Shown: positions 8,587 to 17,799, counted from the stretch's first letter. The stretch is 64,000 nt of DNA from JBMYZL01 sp049610385 (GCA_049610385.1 JBMYZL010000006.1:62001-126000), one strand, 5' to 3'. Made by a program: numbers and translations. Notes: generated from the letters alone by a model not told the origin.

Positions 8587-10602
8587 TTAGGATTCCGGCG
8601 CAGGAGATTCCGATTCTTCGGCCTGCTGACTGCTGGATGTTGCCTCATCCGAAGGGGGGTTATCTTCGGCAGCTGCCTCGATCACCGGTGCAGTCGAATC
8701 TGCCTTGGCAAACGGCCGCGCACCGAGGATTCGCTCCACATCTTCTTTGAAAATGACCTCATTTTTCAGCAATGATTCCGCAAGATCCGTCAACTTCTCT
8801 CGGTTCAAACGCAGCAAATCCTTGGCCCTTGCGTAAGCCGCTTCAATCACCTTGGAAACTTCTTCATCAATGATTCGAGCCGTCTCCTCACTGTAAGGCT
8901 TGGTGAAAGTGGAATCACCACGGCTGTCATAATAGCTCCGATTGCCAATTCGCTTGTTCAGGCCATACACCGAAACCATAGCATATGCTTGCTTTGTCAC
9001 CTTCTCGAGATCACTCAGGGCACCTGTGCTGATTTTGTCGAAGACAATTTCTTCTGCGGCTCGCCCCCCAAGGGCCGCGCACATTTCATCAAAAATTTGC
9101 TCGGTGGTCGTGATCTGCCTCTCCTCTGGCAGATACCAAGCAGCCCCCAAAGACTGCCCTCTGGGAACGATACTCACCTTCACCAGCGGCGAGGCATGTT
9201 CCACCAACCAACTCACAACGGCATGGCCCGCTTCGTGAAACGCAATGGTCTTTTTCTCCGATTCGGAAATGATTTTCGAACGCTTTTCCAAACCGCCAAT
9301 GATGCGATCCACGGCGTCGAGAAAATCCTGATGCGTAACCAATTCACGACCCTTCCGCGCTGCGTAAAGTGCAGCCTCATTGCAAACATTGGCGATGTCC
9401 GCACCACTGAAACCGGGTGTTTGACGCGCCAAAAAATCAACATCAATGGTGTTGTCCACTTTGATGGGGCGCAAGTGCACTTCAAAAATCGCGTGACGTT
9501 CGGTCAAATCAGGCATATCCGCATAGATCTGACGATCGAATCGACCCGCACGCATCAGGGCCTTGTCCAAGATATCGGCACGATTCGTCGCGGCCAAAAT
9601 GATGACCCCGCTGTTCGTTCCGAAGCCATCCATCTCTGTGAGCAGTTGGTTGAGGGTGTTCTCCCGTTCATCATTGGATCCCATGGAGACATTTTTGCCT
9701 CGTGCCCGGCCAATGGCGTCAATTTCATCAATGAAGATAATGGCCGGTGCTTTCTCCTTGGCCTGTTTGAACAAATCCCGAACACGAGAGGCCCCTACGC
9801 CCACAAACATCTCCACAAAATCCGAGCCACTCAAGGAGAAAAAAGGCACCTGCGCTTCGCCTGCAACGGCCTTCGCCAACAAGGTTTTACCCGTTCCCGG
9901 AGGGCCCACAAGCAAAGCACCTTTGGGGATTTTGGCCCCGAGGTTCGTGTATTTTTCCGGAGCCTTCAAGAAGTCCACAATCTCTTGCAATTCTTCTTTC
10001 GCTCCATCCAGTCCCGCAACGTCCGCAAACGTGACGTCCGTGCCCTTGCCTTTTTCGAACAATTGCGCTTTGGATTTGCCAATGTTGAAGATTTGACCAC
10101 CTCCCGCTCCACCACCGCCAAGGCGGCGCATCAAGAACATCCAAACCCCAATCATCAAGGCGAAGAAAATGACATACATCAAAATCTGTTGTCCCCACTC
10201 GTTCACAGGCTCATAGCGAAAATCAAATGCGTATTCTTCCGACAATTCCTTGATGTCCTCTAAATACACATCACCTGCAGGTACATTGAGCCAGTAATCG
10301 CTGGACCTGTATACAGTCTCCAGCAATGCATCTTCATTTCCTGAGGGATTCATGGCTTCGCGAACAGAATCCTTGAGCAGAACACTGGCCCTGGCCCCGT
10401 CAAACACCACGCGATCCACGTCACCGTTCTCAATGCGCTGCTTGAATTCAGCCCATTGAATCTGTTGTCCTTCGCCACCAGACCCAAGCAGCAGCATCCC
10501 GAGAAACAGCAGACCTATGATGCCGTAAATCCAGTAAAAATTCAGTCCACCTGGTTTGGTGCCTTTCCCCTTGTCTCCCCCTTTTGATTGATTTTCTTCC
10601 AT
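8587..10602 (-). CDS. ftsH: ATP-dependent zinc metalloprotease FtsH
   Basis: 671 residues. Two membrane segments (about 21-40 and 140-157) flank a periplasmic domain. The AAA module has Walker A GPPGTGKT (233-240) and Walker B IIFIDEID (about 288-295), followed by the zinc site HEAGH (456-460). The C-terminal tail is acidic and Ser/Glu-rich. FtsH degrades misfolded membrane proteins and short-lived regulators. It sits between rsfS and cdsA in the usual Bacteroidota order. The SPFH protein at 2.65 kb is a possible partner. Confidence 0.98.
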   Translation of the reverse strand: MEENQSKGGDKGKGTKPGGLNFYWIYGIIGLLFLGMLLLGSGGEGQQIQWAEFKQRIENGDVDRVVFDGARASVLLKDSVREAMNPSGNEDALLETVYRSSDYWLNVPAGDVYLEDIKELSEEYAFDFRYEPVNEWGQQILMYVIFFALMIGVWMFLMRRLGGGGAGGGQIFNIGKSKAQLFEKGKGTDVTFADVAGLDGAKEELQEIVDFLKAPEKYTNLGAKIPKGALLVGPPGTGKTLLAKAVAGEAQVPFFSLSGSDFVEMFVGVGASRVRDLFKQAKEKAPAIIFIDEIDAIGRARGKNVSMGSNDERENTLNQLLTEMDGFGTNSGVIILAATNRADILDKALMRAGRFDRQIYADMPDLTERHAIFEVHLRPIKVDNTIDVDFLARQTPGFSGADIANVCNEAALYAARKGRELVTHQDFLDAVDRIIGGLEKRSKIISESEKKTIAFHEAGHAVVSWLVEHASPLVKVSIVPRGQSLGAAWYLPEERQITTTEQIFDEMCAALGGRAAEEIVFDKISTGALSDLEKVTKQAYAMVSVYGLNKRIGNRSYYDSRGDSTFTKPYSEETARIIDEEVSKVIEAAYARAKDLLRLNREKLTDLAESLLKNEVIFKEDVERILGARPFAKADSTAPVIEAAAEDNPPSDEATSSSQQAEESESPAPES

Positions 10603-10637
10603 TTTTTTCTTCCAAGGTGGCCGCTCAGTCTCAGCCT

Positions 10638-11012
10638 TTATGCAACTTCTTCAATGATTTCCAACTCAGCGTCACCCCACAGTTCCTCCAAGGCATAGCG
10701 GGGTCTAACGGACTCATGGAACACATGGACGACAACGTTGCTGTAGTCGAGAATGGCCCATTCACCATTTCTTAAACCTTGTTTCCCCCAAGGACGTTCA
10801 CTGAGTGCTTCACGAACTGTCCTTTCCACAGATTGTGCCAAGGATTCAACTTGGGTTCGGCTGGTGCCATGGGCCACCACAAAAAAGTCTGTAACGGCGT
10901 GGTCAATTTGACGCAAATCCAAAACGTGAATCGCCTTCGCTTTGACATCTTGCAGGCCGGTAATGACGGCATCCAAAAGTGGCTTCGCAGGCTGGTCGGG
11001 GCTTGATTGCAT
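10638..11012 (-). CDS. rsfS: Ribosome silencing factor RsfS
   Basis: 124 residues of the Iojap/RsfS family, with HVLDLRQIDHAVTDFFVVAHG, the WGKQGLRNGEWAILDY block and VVHVFHESVRPRYALEELWG. RsfS binds L14 on the 50S subunit and blocks subunit joining under nutrient limitation. It leads the rsfS-ftsH-cdsA-psd operon. A TACCTTCG box lies 19 bases upstream of the ATG and points away from the birA promoter. Confidence 0.94.
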   Translation of the reverse strand: MQSSPDQPAKPLLDAVITGLQDVKAKAIHVLDLRQIDHAVTDFFVVAHGTSRTQVESLAQSVERTVREALSERPWGKQGLRNGEWAILDYSNVVVHVFHESVRPRYALEELWGDAELEIIEEVA

Positions 11013-11031
11013 GCAGTTTTATTCGTGAAGA

Positions 11032-11039
11032 CGAAGGTA
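11032..11039 (-). promoter_or_regulatory. Candidate -7 box of the rsfS operon
   Basis: TACCTTCG on the minus strand, 19 bases before the rsfS ATG. It is separated by one base from the outward-facing birA box. Confidence 0.45.
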
Positions 11040-11040
11040 C

Positions 11041-11048
11041 TAATTTTG
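11041..11048 (+). promoter_or_regulatory. Candidate -7 box of birA
   Basis: TAATTTTG, an exact TAnnTTTG match, ending ten bases before the birA ATG. No clear -33 TTTG is visible at the usual spacing. Confidence 0.5.
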
Positions 11049-11058
11049 GCGCCAGGTC

Positions 11059-11865
11059 ATGAATAAACTTCCTGCTTTCCCTGGGTTTGAAACGATTTGG
11101 TTGGAAAGTTGTTCCAGCACAAACACAGTGGCCTCCCATTGGCTTCGTGAGACGGACAATTCGGCAGGCGCCGTCATAATGGCAGGCGAACAAACAGCGG
11201 CACGGGGTCGGTTGGGCCGCTCTTGGCGTACTGTGGCCGGACAAGATCTCGCTTTTTCATGGGCTTGGAAATTCGGCAACTCCTGTCATTTGGCTGCCAT
11301 CCAATCCGAATCCACTGCGCTCAATATGGCGCTGGCCATGGAGATAAGACTGGGCTTGATGGACATTCTCAGGAAATCAGATTCGAAAGATTCAGCCTCA
11401 ATCCTGATCAAATGGCCCAATGACTGGGTGGTTTGGGCACAAACTGAGTTCCGAAAAGTGGGCGGAATGTTGATTGAACCGCAATGGTCAGGCGCTCATT
11501 TGCGGGGCTGGGTCATCGGCATTGGAATCAATGTCAACGCTCGCCATTTGCACCGCCCACACCGCGGCATCAGTCTGATGGAGGCGACAGGAACCTCATT
11601 TTCAGTGAAAGAAGTGGCTCAGGTGCTTGGAAATCGTTTGGTCCAGCGATTCGATACAGTCGAAAGGGAAGGCATCCTTTCCGACGAGATTTTGGCAGCT
11701 TATCACCAAGTGCTGGCATTTGTCGGGGTTGAGAGAGACTACAAATTCCATGGAGAGACGATTCGAGCCGAATTGATCGAAATTCATTTGGATGGAACGG
11801 CCTCTTTTCTCTTCAACGGGTCTGTATGCCGCTGGTCTTCTTCGGACATTCAAGGGATGTTGTGA
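11059..11865 (+). CDS. birA: Biotin--[acetyl-CoA carboxylase] ligase
   Basis: 268 residues, catalytic domain only: the DNA-binding N-terminal domain of bifunctional BirA is absent, so it is probably not a repressor. Motifs are SCSSTNTVAS, AARGRLGRSWRT (biotinyl-AMP loop), IKWPNDW, KVGGMLIE and IGIGINVNAR. It activates biotin and attaches it to carrier lysines of carboxylases. It is divergent from rsfS and stops directly against the convergent SRPBCC gene. Confidence 0.94.
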   Translation: MNKLPAFPGFETIWLESCSSTNTVASHWLRETDNSAGAVIMAGEQTAARGRLGRSWRTVAGQDLAFSWAWKFGNSCHLAAIQSESTALNMALAMEIRLGLMDILRKSDSKDSASILIKWPNDWVVWAQTEFRKVGGMLIEPQWSGAHLRGWVIGIGINVNARHLHRPHRGISLMEATGTSFSVKEVAQVLGNRLVQRFDTVEREGILSDEILAAYHQVLAFVGVERDYKFHGETIRAELIEIHLDGTASFLFNGSVCRWSSSDIQGML

Positions 11866-12273
11866 TCAGACGGGAAACTTCGTCACCAAAGCTTGGGCAA
11901 TGTGATCAAATAACGCTTGAAGCGGCTTCTCTGCCATCATTTTTGTGAACGGATTCAAATCCGCCTCACACACAATTTGACCTTGGGTCATGCCTGACGC
12001 TGAGGGTTCAAAATGGATGTCCAAGTGAAAACGAATCGGCGTGCCTTTCTTCGACACATACCGAATCACACCGGGCTTTTCACCCGGCTCAACACCCAAA
12101 ACAATCCGAATGCCACCGGGCAAAGTAAAATTGAGTTCCGTTTCCGTGGCCTGGAAATTGGAAATCTTATCCGCAGGAAGCAATGATTCCAGGTTCATCG
12201 GATTGCCTGAAAATTCAAGAAGGGCTTCCGGCGTACCACCGATGATGACCTGCGGGCTTTTGATGGTGGTCAT
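11866..12273 (-). CDS. SRPBCC (START-like) family protein
   Basis: 135 residues with the alternating beta pattern and C-terminal helix of the SRPBCC fold (IKSPQVIIGGTPEALLEF ... HIAQALVTKF). Family members bind hydrophobic ligands in a helix-grip pocket; no ligand can be read from the sequence. It overlaps the pyrE stop by ATGA, so the two are translationally coupled. This pyrE-SRPBCC-birA neighbourhood recurs in Bacteroidota. Confidence 0.8.
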   Translation of the reverse strand: MTTIKSPQVIIGGTPEALLEFSGNPMNLESLLPADKISNFQATETELNFTLPGGIRIVLGVEPGEKPGVIRYVSKKGTPIRFHLDIHFEPSASGMTQGQIVCEADLNPFTKMMAEKPLQALFDHIAQALVTKFPV

Positions 12274-12926
12274 TGGGCCATGTGGGTTTCACTCCATTGC
12301 TGAGGGTCTCCCGACCAAGTTTGGAGAATTTCAGATTGACCTTCCGTGATGTACCCCTCTGCAAGTGCTTGATCCAACATGATGGGGTAATCCGTCAAGG
12401 TTGCCCAAGGACATCCTGCAGCCTCGAACGCGGCTTTTGCCTCTGGAAAACCATAGGTGAAAATACCGACCAGTCCCTTCACTTGAATCTTCGCTTCGCG
12501 CAAGCACTCCACAGCTTCCAAGCTGCTCTTTCCTGTGGAAACCAAATCCTCCACTACAACACAATTTGACAGCACGGATAAATCCCCCTCAATCCGGTTG
12601 CCCATGCCGTGCCCTTTTGCTGAACTCCTCACGTAAACGAATGGCAATCCCATCTCCTGTGCCACAAGTGCCCCGAGGGCAATGCCTCCAGTGGCAACCC
12701 CCGCAATGGCATCGATGTGACCATACTTTTGTTCAATCAGCTCCACCGCTTGTTGGCGGATGAATGTTCTAACTTGCGGATGAGAAAGCGTCTTGCGGTT
12801 GTCGCAGTAAATGGGTGAATGCCGTCCGCTCGCCCAAACAAAGGGATTTTCAGGCCTCAGCTGAACAGCCTTGATGCGCAACAAGAATTCCGCTACTTTT
12901 CGACGACTTTCCAGAGAGTTTGCCAT
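12270..12926 (-). CDS. pyrE: Orotate phosphoribosyltransferase
   Basis: 218 residues. The PRPP-binding signature is VVVEDLVSTGKSS, and a typical N-terminal block reads PFVWASGRHSPIYCDNR. It joins orotate and PRPP to make orotidine 5'-phosphate in pyrimidine synthesis. The ATG (12924-12926) shares two bases with the ATG of the divergent Nudix gene. Its promoter must therefore lie inside that gene: TACTTTCG ends four bases before the ATG. The stop overlaps the next gene by ATGA. Confidence 0.96.
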   Translation of the reverse strand: MANSLESRRKVAEFLLRIKAVQLRPENPFVWASGRHSPIYCDNRKTLSHPQVRTFIRQQAVELIEQKYGHIDAIAGVATGGIALGALVAQEMGLPFVYVRSSAKGHGMGNRIEGDLSVLSNCVVVEDLVSTGKSSLEAVECLREAKIQVKGLVGIFTYGFPEAKAAFEAAGCPWATLTDYPIMLDQALAEGYITEGQSEILQTWSGDPQQWSETHMAQ

Positions 12927-13548
12927 GGCGCGAAAGTATGAAGTTTATATTTTGAATCGGCCAGTTTGGTTTTCCGATGAACCATCGGAACCTCAAACCG
13001 GCTGGATTGTGCGGAATCCCGATTTGGAGACCTTATCCCAACTCCCAAATTGGATTCGAGACCGCCCCGAATTGACACGAATTGAACTCGTTTCTGAGGA
13101 TGTAGAAGCCCTGTGGATCCAATTCTGCACCCCCTACCAAGAGGTCCTTGCGGCGGGTTGCATCGTGGAAAATCAGGATGGCCAGCGCTTGTGGATGGAG
13201 CGAAACGGTCGATGGGATTTGCCCAAAGGCAAAGTCGAAAGCGGCGAATCCATTGAAAATGCCGCATTGCGCGAAGTCGAAGAAGAAACCGGCATCTCAA
13301 ACCTCACATTGGGTCGGTCCTTGGGCCCCACTTATCACACCTACGAAATGCACGGAGTGACTTATCTCAAAACCACATTTTGGTTCGAAGCACATCACCA
13401 AGGCTGTGACACGCCAGGAACGCCGCAGACGGAAGAGGGCATCACACAAGTCGCTTGGTTGCCTCGTTTGACCCCAGGAGACATCTTGCTAAATACCTTC
13501 CCGAGTTTGAAGGGCTTATTGGAACGGTTGGATTCCCTTCCGAATTGA
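12925..13548 (+). CDS. Nudix hydrolase
   Basis: 207 residues with a complete Nudix box GKVESGESIENAALREVEEE followed by TGI, preceded by LWMERNGRWDLPKGK. Such enzymes split nucleoside diphosphates linked to another group; the substrate is not evident. An N-terminal ~70-residue domain precedes the catalytic part. The start is set by the MARKYEV segment at 12925, although the frame runs further upstream into pyrE. The gene is divergent from and overlaps pyrE at the start codon. A TACTTTTC sequence about 25 bases upstream, inside pyrE, could be its promoter. Confidence 0.9.
   Translation: MARKYEVYILNRPVWFSDEPSEPQTGWIVRNPDLETLSQLPNWIRDRPELTRIELVSEDVEALWIQFCTPYQEVLAAGCIVENQDGQRLWMERNGRWDLPKGKVESGESIENAALREVEEETGISNLTLGRSLGPTYHTYEMHGVTYLKTTFWFEAHHQGCDTPGTPQTEEGITQVAWLPRLTPGDILLNTFPSLKGLLERLDSLPN
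12931..12938 (-). promoter_or_regulatory. Candidate -7 box of pyrE inside the Nudix gene
   Basis: TACTTTCG on the minus strand, ending four bases before the pyrE ATG. It coincides with codons 3-5 of the divergent Nudix gene. Confidence 0.45.
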
Positions 13549-13561
13549 TGGTGTAATCCTT

Positions 13562-14977
13562 TCAAGGCAAGGCCTGGGTCATTTCTTTCGCCAACCCTTG
13601 GCTAGGCAGGGATCGAATTTGGGAAGAAATTTGACCATCCGGTTGCAAGGCGATCACCATGGGCATGGAGACAATTCCCCATTGATTCCAAATTTGGGGG
13701 TTGCCGCCAATCCATCGGGTCTGCTCGCGCCGATTCTCTCGTTGATGAAGGGTTCTTGTCCAACCCTGCTCTGTTGCATCCACGGACACCACCACAAAAC
13801 GAAGATCTTTTCGTTTCTCCCATTGTTCGATGATGCGCTGAAAGACCCGACGTTCGGCAGTTGATGTAGCTGACCCCGCTTGAACCACAAGGGCAACAAG
13901 CCAACCCGTTGATTGAAATTCACTCACCCATTCCAAGTCGCCCGAAGGTGATACCCAACGAAAGTCATCTGGCATGCTGCCGGGCAGACCCTGTCTCTGA
14001 TTTTTTCGCAAGTCATTGCGCAATTTGGCCAACGACTCCGAAAGCGGAAATTCGTCCAGCACCTTTCGGGTCCATGCATCCGGCGCATGTTTTTCTTTTA
14101 AAAGCCAAGCAGCTAGACAAGATTCCAAATGCTGATTTGACTCCTGACAAGGCATGGCTTTTTTCAACGCAACAGAGTCCAAGTTGTGCACCGCCAATCG
14201 GATTGAATCCCAAGCCACTTGCGGTCGTTCCCACCAATTCAAATGGATCGACTCCCAGGCCTGCATGTTTCCGAAATCATCGTCCCGCCAATCCACTTGA
14301 CAAGAAAACCCCAAATCATGCCGAAAGGACTTCTGCACAGCTTGAAGCATCTGTGAAATTGGCCACACATCTTGGAAACCCTCTCCCAACTCGGCCCAAG
14401 CTTGGGCAAAAATGCTGTCGGATGTTGCCCACACATCCAAGTCAGCAATTCGGTCACCGCCAGAGACAGATCCCGTGGCCAACATCAAATCGAAAGAGAT
14501 TTTCCGCCGCAATGAATCGGCCACTTCTCGCAGGGCATCCCGACGAGTCAATGGATGAGTTGCATCTGCCGCGGAAACCAAACCAGGCATTGACTGCAAA
14601 CGTTTCACCGGAATTGGATTCGGACGAAGAACATAGGTTTGTTCAGCAGCCGAAGCTCCAGCCCAGGACCAAACTTCCCACTCCCAGGGCACAGCCGCAA
14701 TTTTCAAGACTTGTAAAGCTTTGTCTTCAGGGTTGGGCAAAAGAATGCGACAAACGCCATGCTCATCCACCAAGCCTGGCTCCAACCATTTTTCACCACC
14801 TGTCAGGGGTGACATCCACTCAGCCACATGCAAAACCGAAGGTCTTTCTTCCATTCCGAATCCTTCCAAATGCAGTTCAATTGCCGTTTGGGACCAACCG
14901 GAACAACAAAACAAGAAGAACCCAGCTGCGCTTGCCCAGTTCAACCCCATCCGCATGCATCTGAGATGCCTATCCAT
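13562..14977 (-). CDS. Secreted protein with a cysteine-less thioredoxin-like domain
   Basis: 471 residues with a signal peptide ending SGWSQ. The middle is helical and unrecognised. The C-terminal ~130 residues follow a TlpA/thioredoxin-like pattern (GWLVALVVQAG, LRFVVVSVDATEQGW, WGIVSMPMVIALQPDGQI with the cis-Pro strand). However, the CxxC position reads QAGSATSTAERR, so no redox cysteines remain. It may be a structural or binding derivative of the TlpA-like proteins common in this phylum. Its ATG directly abuts the coaD stop, so it is probably part of the coaD/rsmD operon. Confidence 0.62.
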   Translation of the reverse strand: MDRHLRCMRMGLNWASAAGFFLFCCSGWSQTAIELHLEGFGMEERPSVLHVAEWMSPLTGGEKWLEPGLVDEHGVCRILLPNPEDKALQVLKIAAVPWEWEVWSWAGASAAEQTYVLRPNPIPVKRLQSMPGLVSAADATHPLTRRDALREVADSLRRKISFDLMLATGSVSGGDRIADLDVWATSDSIFAQAWAELGEGFQDVWPISQMLQAVQKSFRHDLGFSCQVDWRDDDFGNMQAWESIHLNWWERPQVAWDSIRLAVHNLDSVALKKAMPCQESNQHLESCLAAWLLKEKHAPDAWTRKVLDEFPLSESLAKLRNDLRKNQRQGLPGSMPDDFRWVSPSGDLEWVSEFQSTGWLVALVVQAGSATSTAERRVFQRIIEQWEKRKDLRFVVVSVDATEQGWTRTLHQRENRREQTRWIGGNPQIWNQWGIVSMPMVIALQPDGQISSQIRSLPSQGLAKEMTQALP

Positions 14978-15451
14978 TCAACTGTGAAGAGTCATTTCAG
15001 TCGCAATGGCCTCCGGCACAAAGGCAGAAGCATCTCCACCATTCCGGATGATGTCGCGGACCACCGTTGAATGCATGTGTGCGAAATCTGGATCGGTGAA
15101 CAAAATCACGGTTTCAAGCTGGCGATTGAGGGCCTTCATCATTTGTGCAATGGTTCGTTCATATTCAAAGTCACCACCATTTCGCACCCCGCGTATCAAC
15201 CATTTAGCGTCCTCTCGGTCACAAAAATCTTTTGTCAATCCCTCGAAAGATGCCACGCGAACTTGCGGTGCGTCTGCAAACACCCGACGTAGCCAATCCA
15301 TCCGCTGTTCCAATGGAAACATGGGCTGCTTACTGGCATTGACGCCGACGCCAATCACGACCTCATCGAACAAAGGCAAGGCTCTGCGCAGGATGTTCTC
15401 GTGTCCGCGGGTGATGGGGTCGAATGAACCTGGGAAGACTGCTCTTTTCAT
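14978..15451 (-). CDS. coaD: Phosphopantetheine adenylyltransferase
   Basis: 157 residues. The N-terminus MKRAVFPGSFDPITRGHENI carries the nucleotidyltransferase TxGH-type motif (TRGH). WLIRGVRNGGDFEYE and the C-terminal HSTVVRDIIRNGG are characteristic. It makes dephospho-CoA, the penultimate CoA step. It follows rsmD by 13 bases, a pairing common in many bacteria. Confidence 0.97.
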   Translation of the reverse strand: MKRAVFPGSFDPITRGHENILRRALPLFDEVVIGVGVNASKQPMFPLEQRMDWLRRVFADAPQVRVASFEGLTKDFCDREDAKWLIRGVRNGGDFEYERTIAQMMKALNRQLETVILFTDPDFAHMHSTVVRDIIRNGGDASAFVPEAIATEMTLHS

Positions 15452-15464
15452 GGCAAAATCAATT

Positions 15465-16013
15465 TCAAACTTGGGATTCGGGTTGTTGAAACAAACTGAA
15501 GTGGACTTGCCCGTATTTCCTCATTTCGAGAAAGCCCGGGGCAGAAGCCAAATCTGTCCGATCACCGTGTTCAACGATGAACCAATTGCCCAACGAAAGC
15601 ACACCGGATTTCACAATCATCGACGGCAAATTGGCCAATTCAGTCCAATCATAAGGAGGGTCAGCGAAAACCAAGTCAAAGGATTGCGGGACGCGATTCA
15701 AAAAAGAAACCACGTCGGCACGAACGGTTTGGCAAGTATCCATTCCCATGTCGTCAAAAGTCCGTTGCAAATGTCGCATGGCCTTTGCATCCGCATCCAC
15801 AGCATGACATGAAGCCGCTCCCCTGCTCATGAATTCCATTGAAACAATGCCTGTACCCGCAAACAAGTCCAAAATATCCAAACCTTCTAGATCCACCCGG
15901 GTCCGCAGCAAGTTGAACAAACTTTCCCGGCCAAAATCCGTGGTGGGCCGCCCCGGAAACCCTTTGACAATGTTCGGCCTTCTGCCCCGCAATGATCCTC
16001 CTGTTATGCGCAT
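15465..16013 (-). CDS. rsmD: 16S rRNA (guanine966-N2)-methyltransferase
   Basis: 182 residues starting MRITGGSLRGRRPNIVKG, the usual RsmD opening. DLFAGTGIVSMEFMSRGA is the SAM site and FADPPYD is the N-methyltransferase motif. The frame runs 51 codons upstream, but those codons are an overlap with the DUF3822 gene, so ATG 16013 is chosen; that leaves a 10-base overlap. Confidence 0.95.
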   Translation of the reverse strand: MRITGGSLRGRRPNIVKGFPGRPTTDFGRESLFNLLRTRVDLEGLDILDLFAGTGIVSMEFMSRGAASCHAVDADAKAMRHLQRTFDDMGMDTCQTVRADVVSFLNRVPQSFDLVFADPPYDWTELANLPSMIVKSGVLSLGNWFIVEHGDRTDLASAPGFLEMRKYGQVHFSLFQQPESQV

Positions 16014-16825
16014 GCTGTCAGATTTGTCAAAGACACCCACCGTTCTCGTCGCACATCGTGCTCTCCCCATTGAATGGAGCGAAACCCTGGGTGCATTTCC
16101 ATTTGAGGAAAGAAACGCGAAAAAAGCGCCCATCGTGTCCCGTTTTTGGCCACTTCTCCACTCCACCGCACCACAAACTTTGCGGTGGCTGGCTCAAGTC
16201 CCTCCCTGTGAAGTGCATTGACCACATGGTATAAGATGCTCTCGGCGTCTGCATGGGGAATGATTTGCGCTTGCACCAAGGTTTTTCCTGAAGTCCGGAC
16301 CATCAAGGTTCGTTGGTGACCAACATCGAGGTAAATGCTATTGGCCCCCAATGCACCATCTTGCCGATGAGCCGCTTCCACCCAGCTCTGCACAGCGCTG
16401 ACACGTCTGGCCTGTGGCCAAACCGCTTGTATGACCTCTGTAACAGAAGCATAATGCGGTTCCACCAAGCTGTGCTCTTCCCCCATCACAGAAGCATTGA
16501 AAATTTCTGTGCTTTCTTGGACCCAACCCTTGTGTTCCATGTGGAAAGCGTCAGCCGCCCTCTCCCCCACCAAAACGGCCGGCCAAAATGAGAAGGGCGG
16601 ACAACGATGCGCCCAAATCACCTGATCTGCATCGAGGCCTTTGCCCTTGAACTCGCGACACACGAACTCCAATTCCTTCACATCTTTGGCTGGAGACTCA
16701 CCCAAATTGTGCACCACCCGATTGGTTCCGATCAGCCATTGCAACCTCAAACCATCCCATTGCAACAACAAGAAACCCGCCAATCCGATAGGGCTCGATT
16801 CGGAATCAGTTGCGCCAGTTGCCAT
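16004..16825 (-). CDS. DUF3822 family protein
   Basis: 273 residues of a Bacteroidota-restricted family usually found beside rsmD, as here. It has an actin/hexokinase-like ring with IYLDVGHQRTLMVR and a later VVRWSGEVAKNGTRW. No function is established. It overlaps both neighbours (10 bases with rsmD, 20 with the upstream membrane protein), so it sits within a coupled operon. Confidence 0.78.
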   Translation of the reverse strand: MATGATDSESSPIGLAGFLLLQWDGLRLQWLIGTNRVVHNLGESPAKDVKELEFVCREFKGKGLDADQVIWAHRCPPFSFWPAVLVGERAADAFHMEHKGWVQESTEIFNASVMGEEHSLVEPHYASVTEVIQAVWPQARRVSAVQSWVEAAHRQDGALGANSIYLDVGHQRTLMVRTSGKTLVQAQIIPHADAESILYHVVNALHREGLEPATAKFVVRWSGEVAKNGTRWALFSRFFPQMEMHPGFRSIQWGEHDVRRERWVSLTNLTACA

Positions 16826-17687
16826 CTGTATTCGCGTCGGTCAGTGAACCGAACCGCAGGGTGTCTTTCTTGACCTTGTCGCGGCCGAAAGGGGTGGGAT
16901 CCTGAACCAAAATGGTAGACTGCATCACGCCGCCTGTCTCCACACTGTCTGTTTTCAAGACAAATCGCTCTCCTGTTAGTGGATTGAACCACAAACTGTC
17001 CAGCGAAATGGCGGGAAGCTTCGCTGCTTTTCGGGCATCTGCGCTGAAATTCTCGTCGTAAAAGCTTGTATAAAGCGTATCACGTACTTTATAAGGAGTC
17101 AGATCTTCGATGATTTGATCTAAAAAATCTGCTTCCGTTTGGCCAAATTTTTCCGCAATCATGGCCACGTCAGCACGTTTCAAAATGTATCCTTCCTTTT
17201 GACTCTTGGCTTCTGGCAACGTATCGTGAAAAGAACCCATGTTGAAGCTTACAGGGATTACAGGCTCATGGAGAAACACCTTCAGGGAGTCAAAATTGTC
17301 GGCAAATATCCCGTAGACATCACGATAAGCTTCCTGTGCATCCCGAATATCCTTCAAACGCTGAACGGTCATTTCTTGGACTCGTTTTTTCGTCTCCTGG
17401 AATTCCATTTCACTGTCGACGCTATCAAACACCTCGTAGGACAACCAAATGGCTCCCAATGTGCCCACAGCCAGTATGATTTTGTGGGCCTGGACATTCA
17501 GGCGTTCCAAAACCACAGGCAACGCCAAAGTGCCCACAATCAGCAACGCCAATGAAGCAAACAACATGCCCTGAGGCTGGCTTTCCAATTCATCACCACT
17601 CAGGTATTTGGCCAAAAAGCCGACACCTGCGAAGAAGAACAAAATGGAGATGACATACTTGTTGATTTCACTGAAAAACTTATCCAT
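16806..17687 (-). CDS. Membrane protein of unknown function
   Basis: 293 residues. Three hydrophobic segments occupy the first ~100 residues, followed by a charged helical stretch (ETKKRVQEMTVQRLKDIRDA) and a soluble C-terminal domain of about 170 residues. The helix-plus-soluble layout resembles a membrane-anchored sensor or assembly factor, but I recognise no family with certainty. It overlaps DUF3822 by 20 bases and leads the string ending with the cysteine-less thioredoxin-like protein. Confidence 0.65.
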   Translation of the reverse strand: MDKFFSEINKYVISILFFFAGVGFLAKYLSGDELESQPQGMLFASLALLIVGTLALPVVLERLNVQAHKIILAVGTLGAIWLSYEVFDSVDSEMEFQETKKRVQEMTVQRLKDIRDAQEAYRDVYGIFADNFDSLKVFLHEPVIPVSFNMGSFHDTLPEAKSQKEGYILKRADVAMIAEKFGQTEADFLDQIIEDLTPYKVRDTLYTSFYDENFSADARKAAKLPAISLDSLWFNPLTGERFVLKTDSVETGGVMQSTILVQDPTPFGRDKVKKDTLRFGSLTDANTDGNWRN

Positions 17688-17799
17688 GTCAGAAGGGTGT
17701 CCTGGGTGAATCGGTGTTCAAATTGTGTCGGCACAAACCACTGCCGATCGCGATGCGAATCTACAACATCCCTTCCATGCCCCCAACACCTTCCAGGAG

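Noticed and set aside
8989..10263. 424-codon plus-strand open frame opposite ftsH
   Set aside because: Antisense shadow of a highly conserved gene; no homology features.
14013..14964. Long plus-strand open frame opposite the secreted thioredoxin-fold protein
   Set aside because: Shadow of the real gene: low-complexity Pro/His composition and no recognisable motif.
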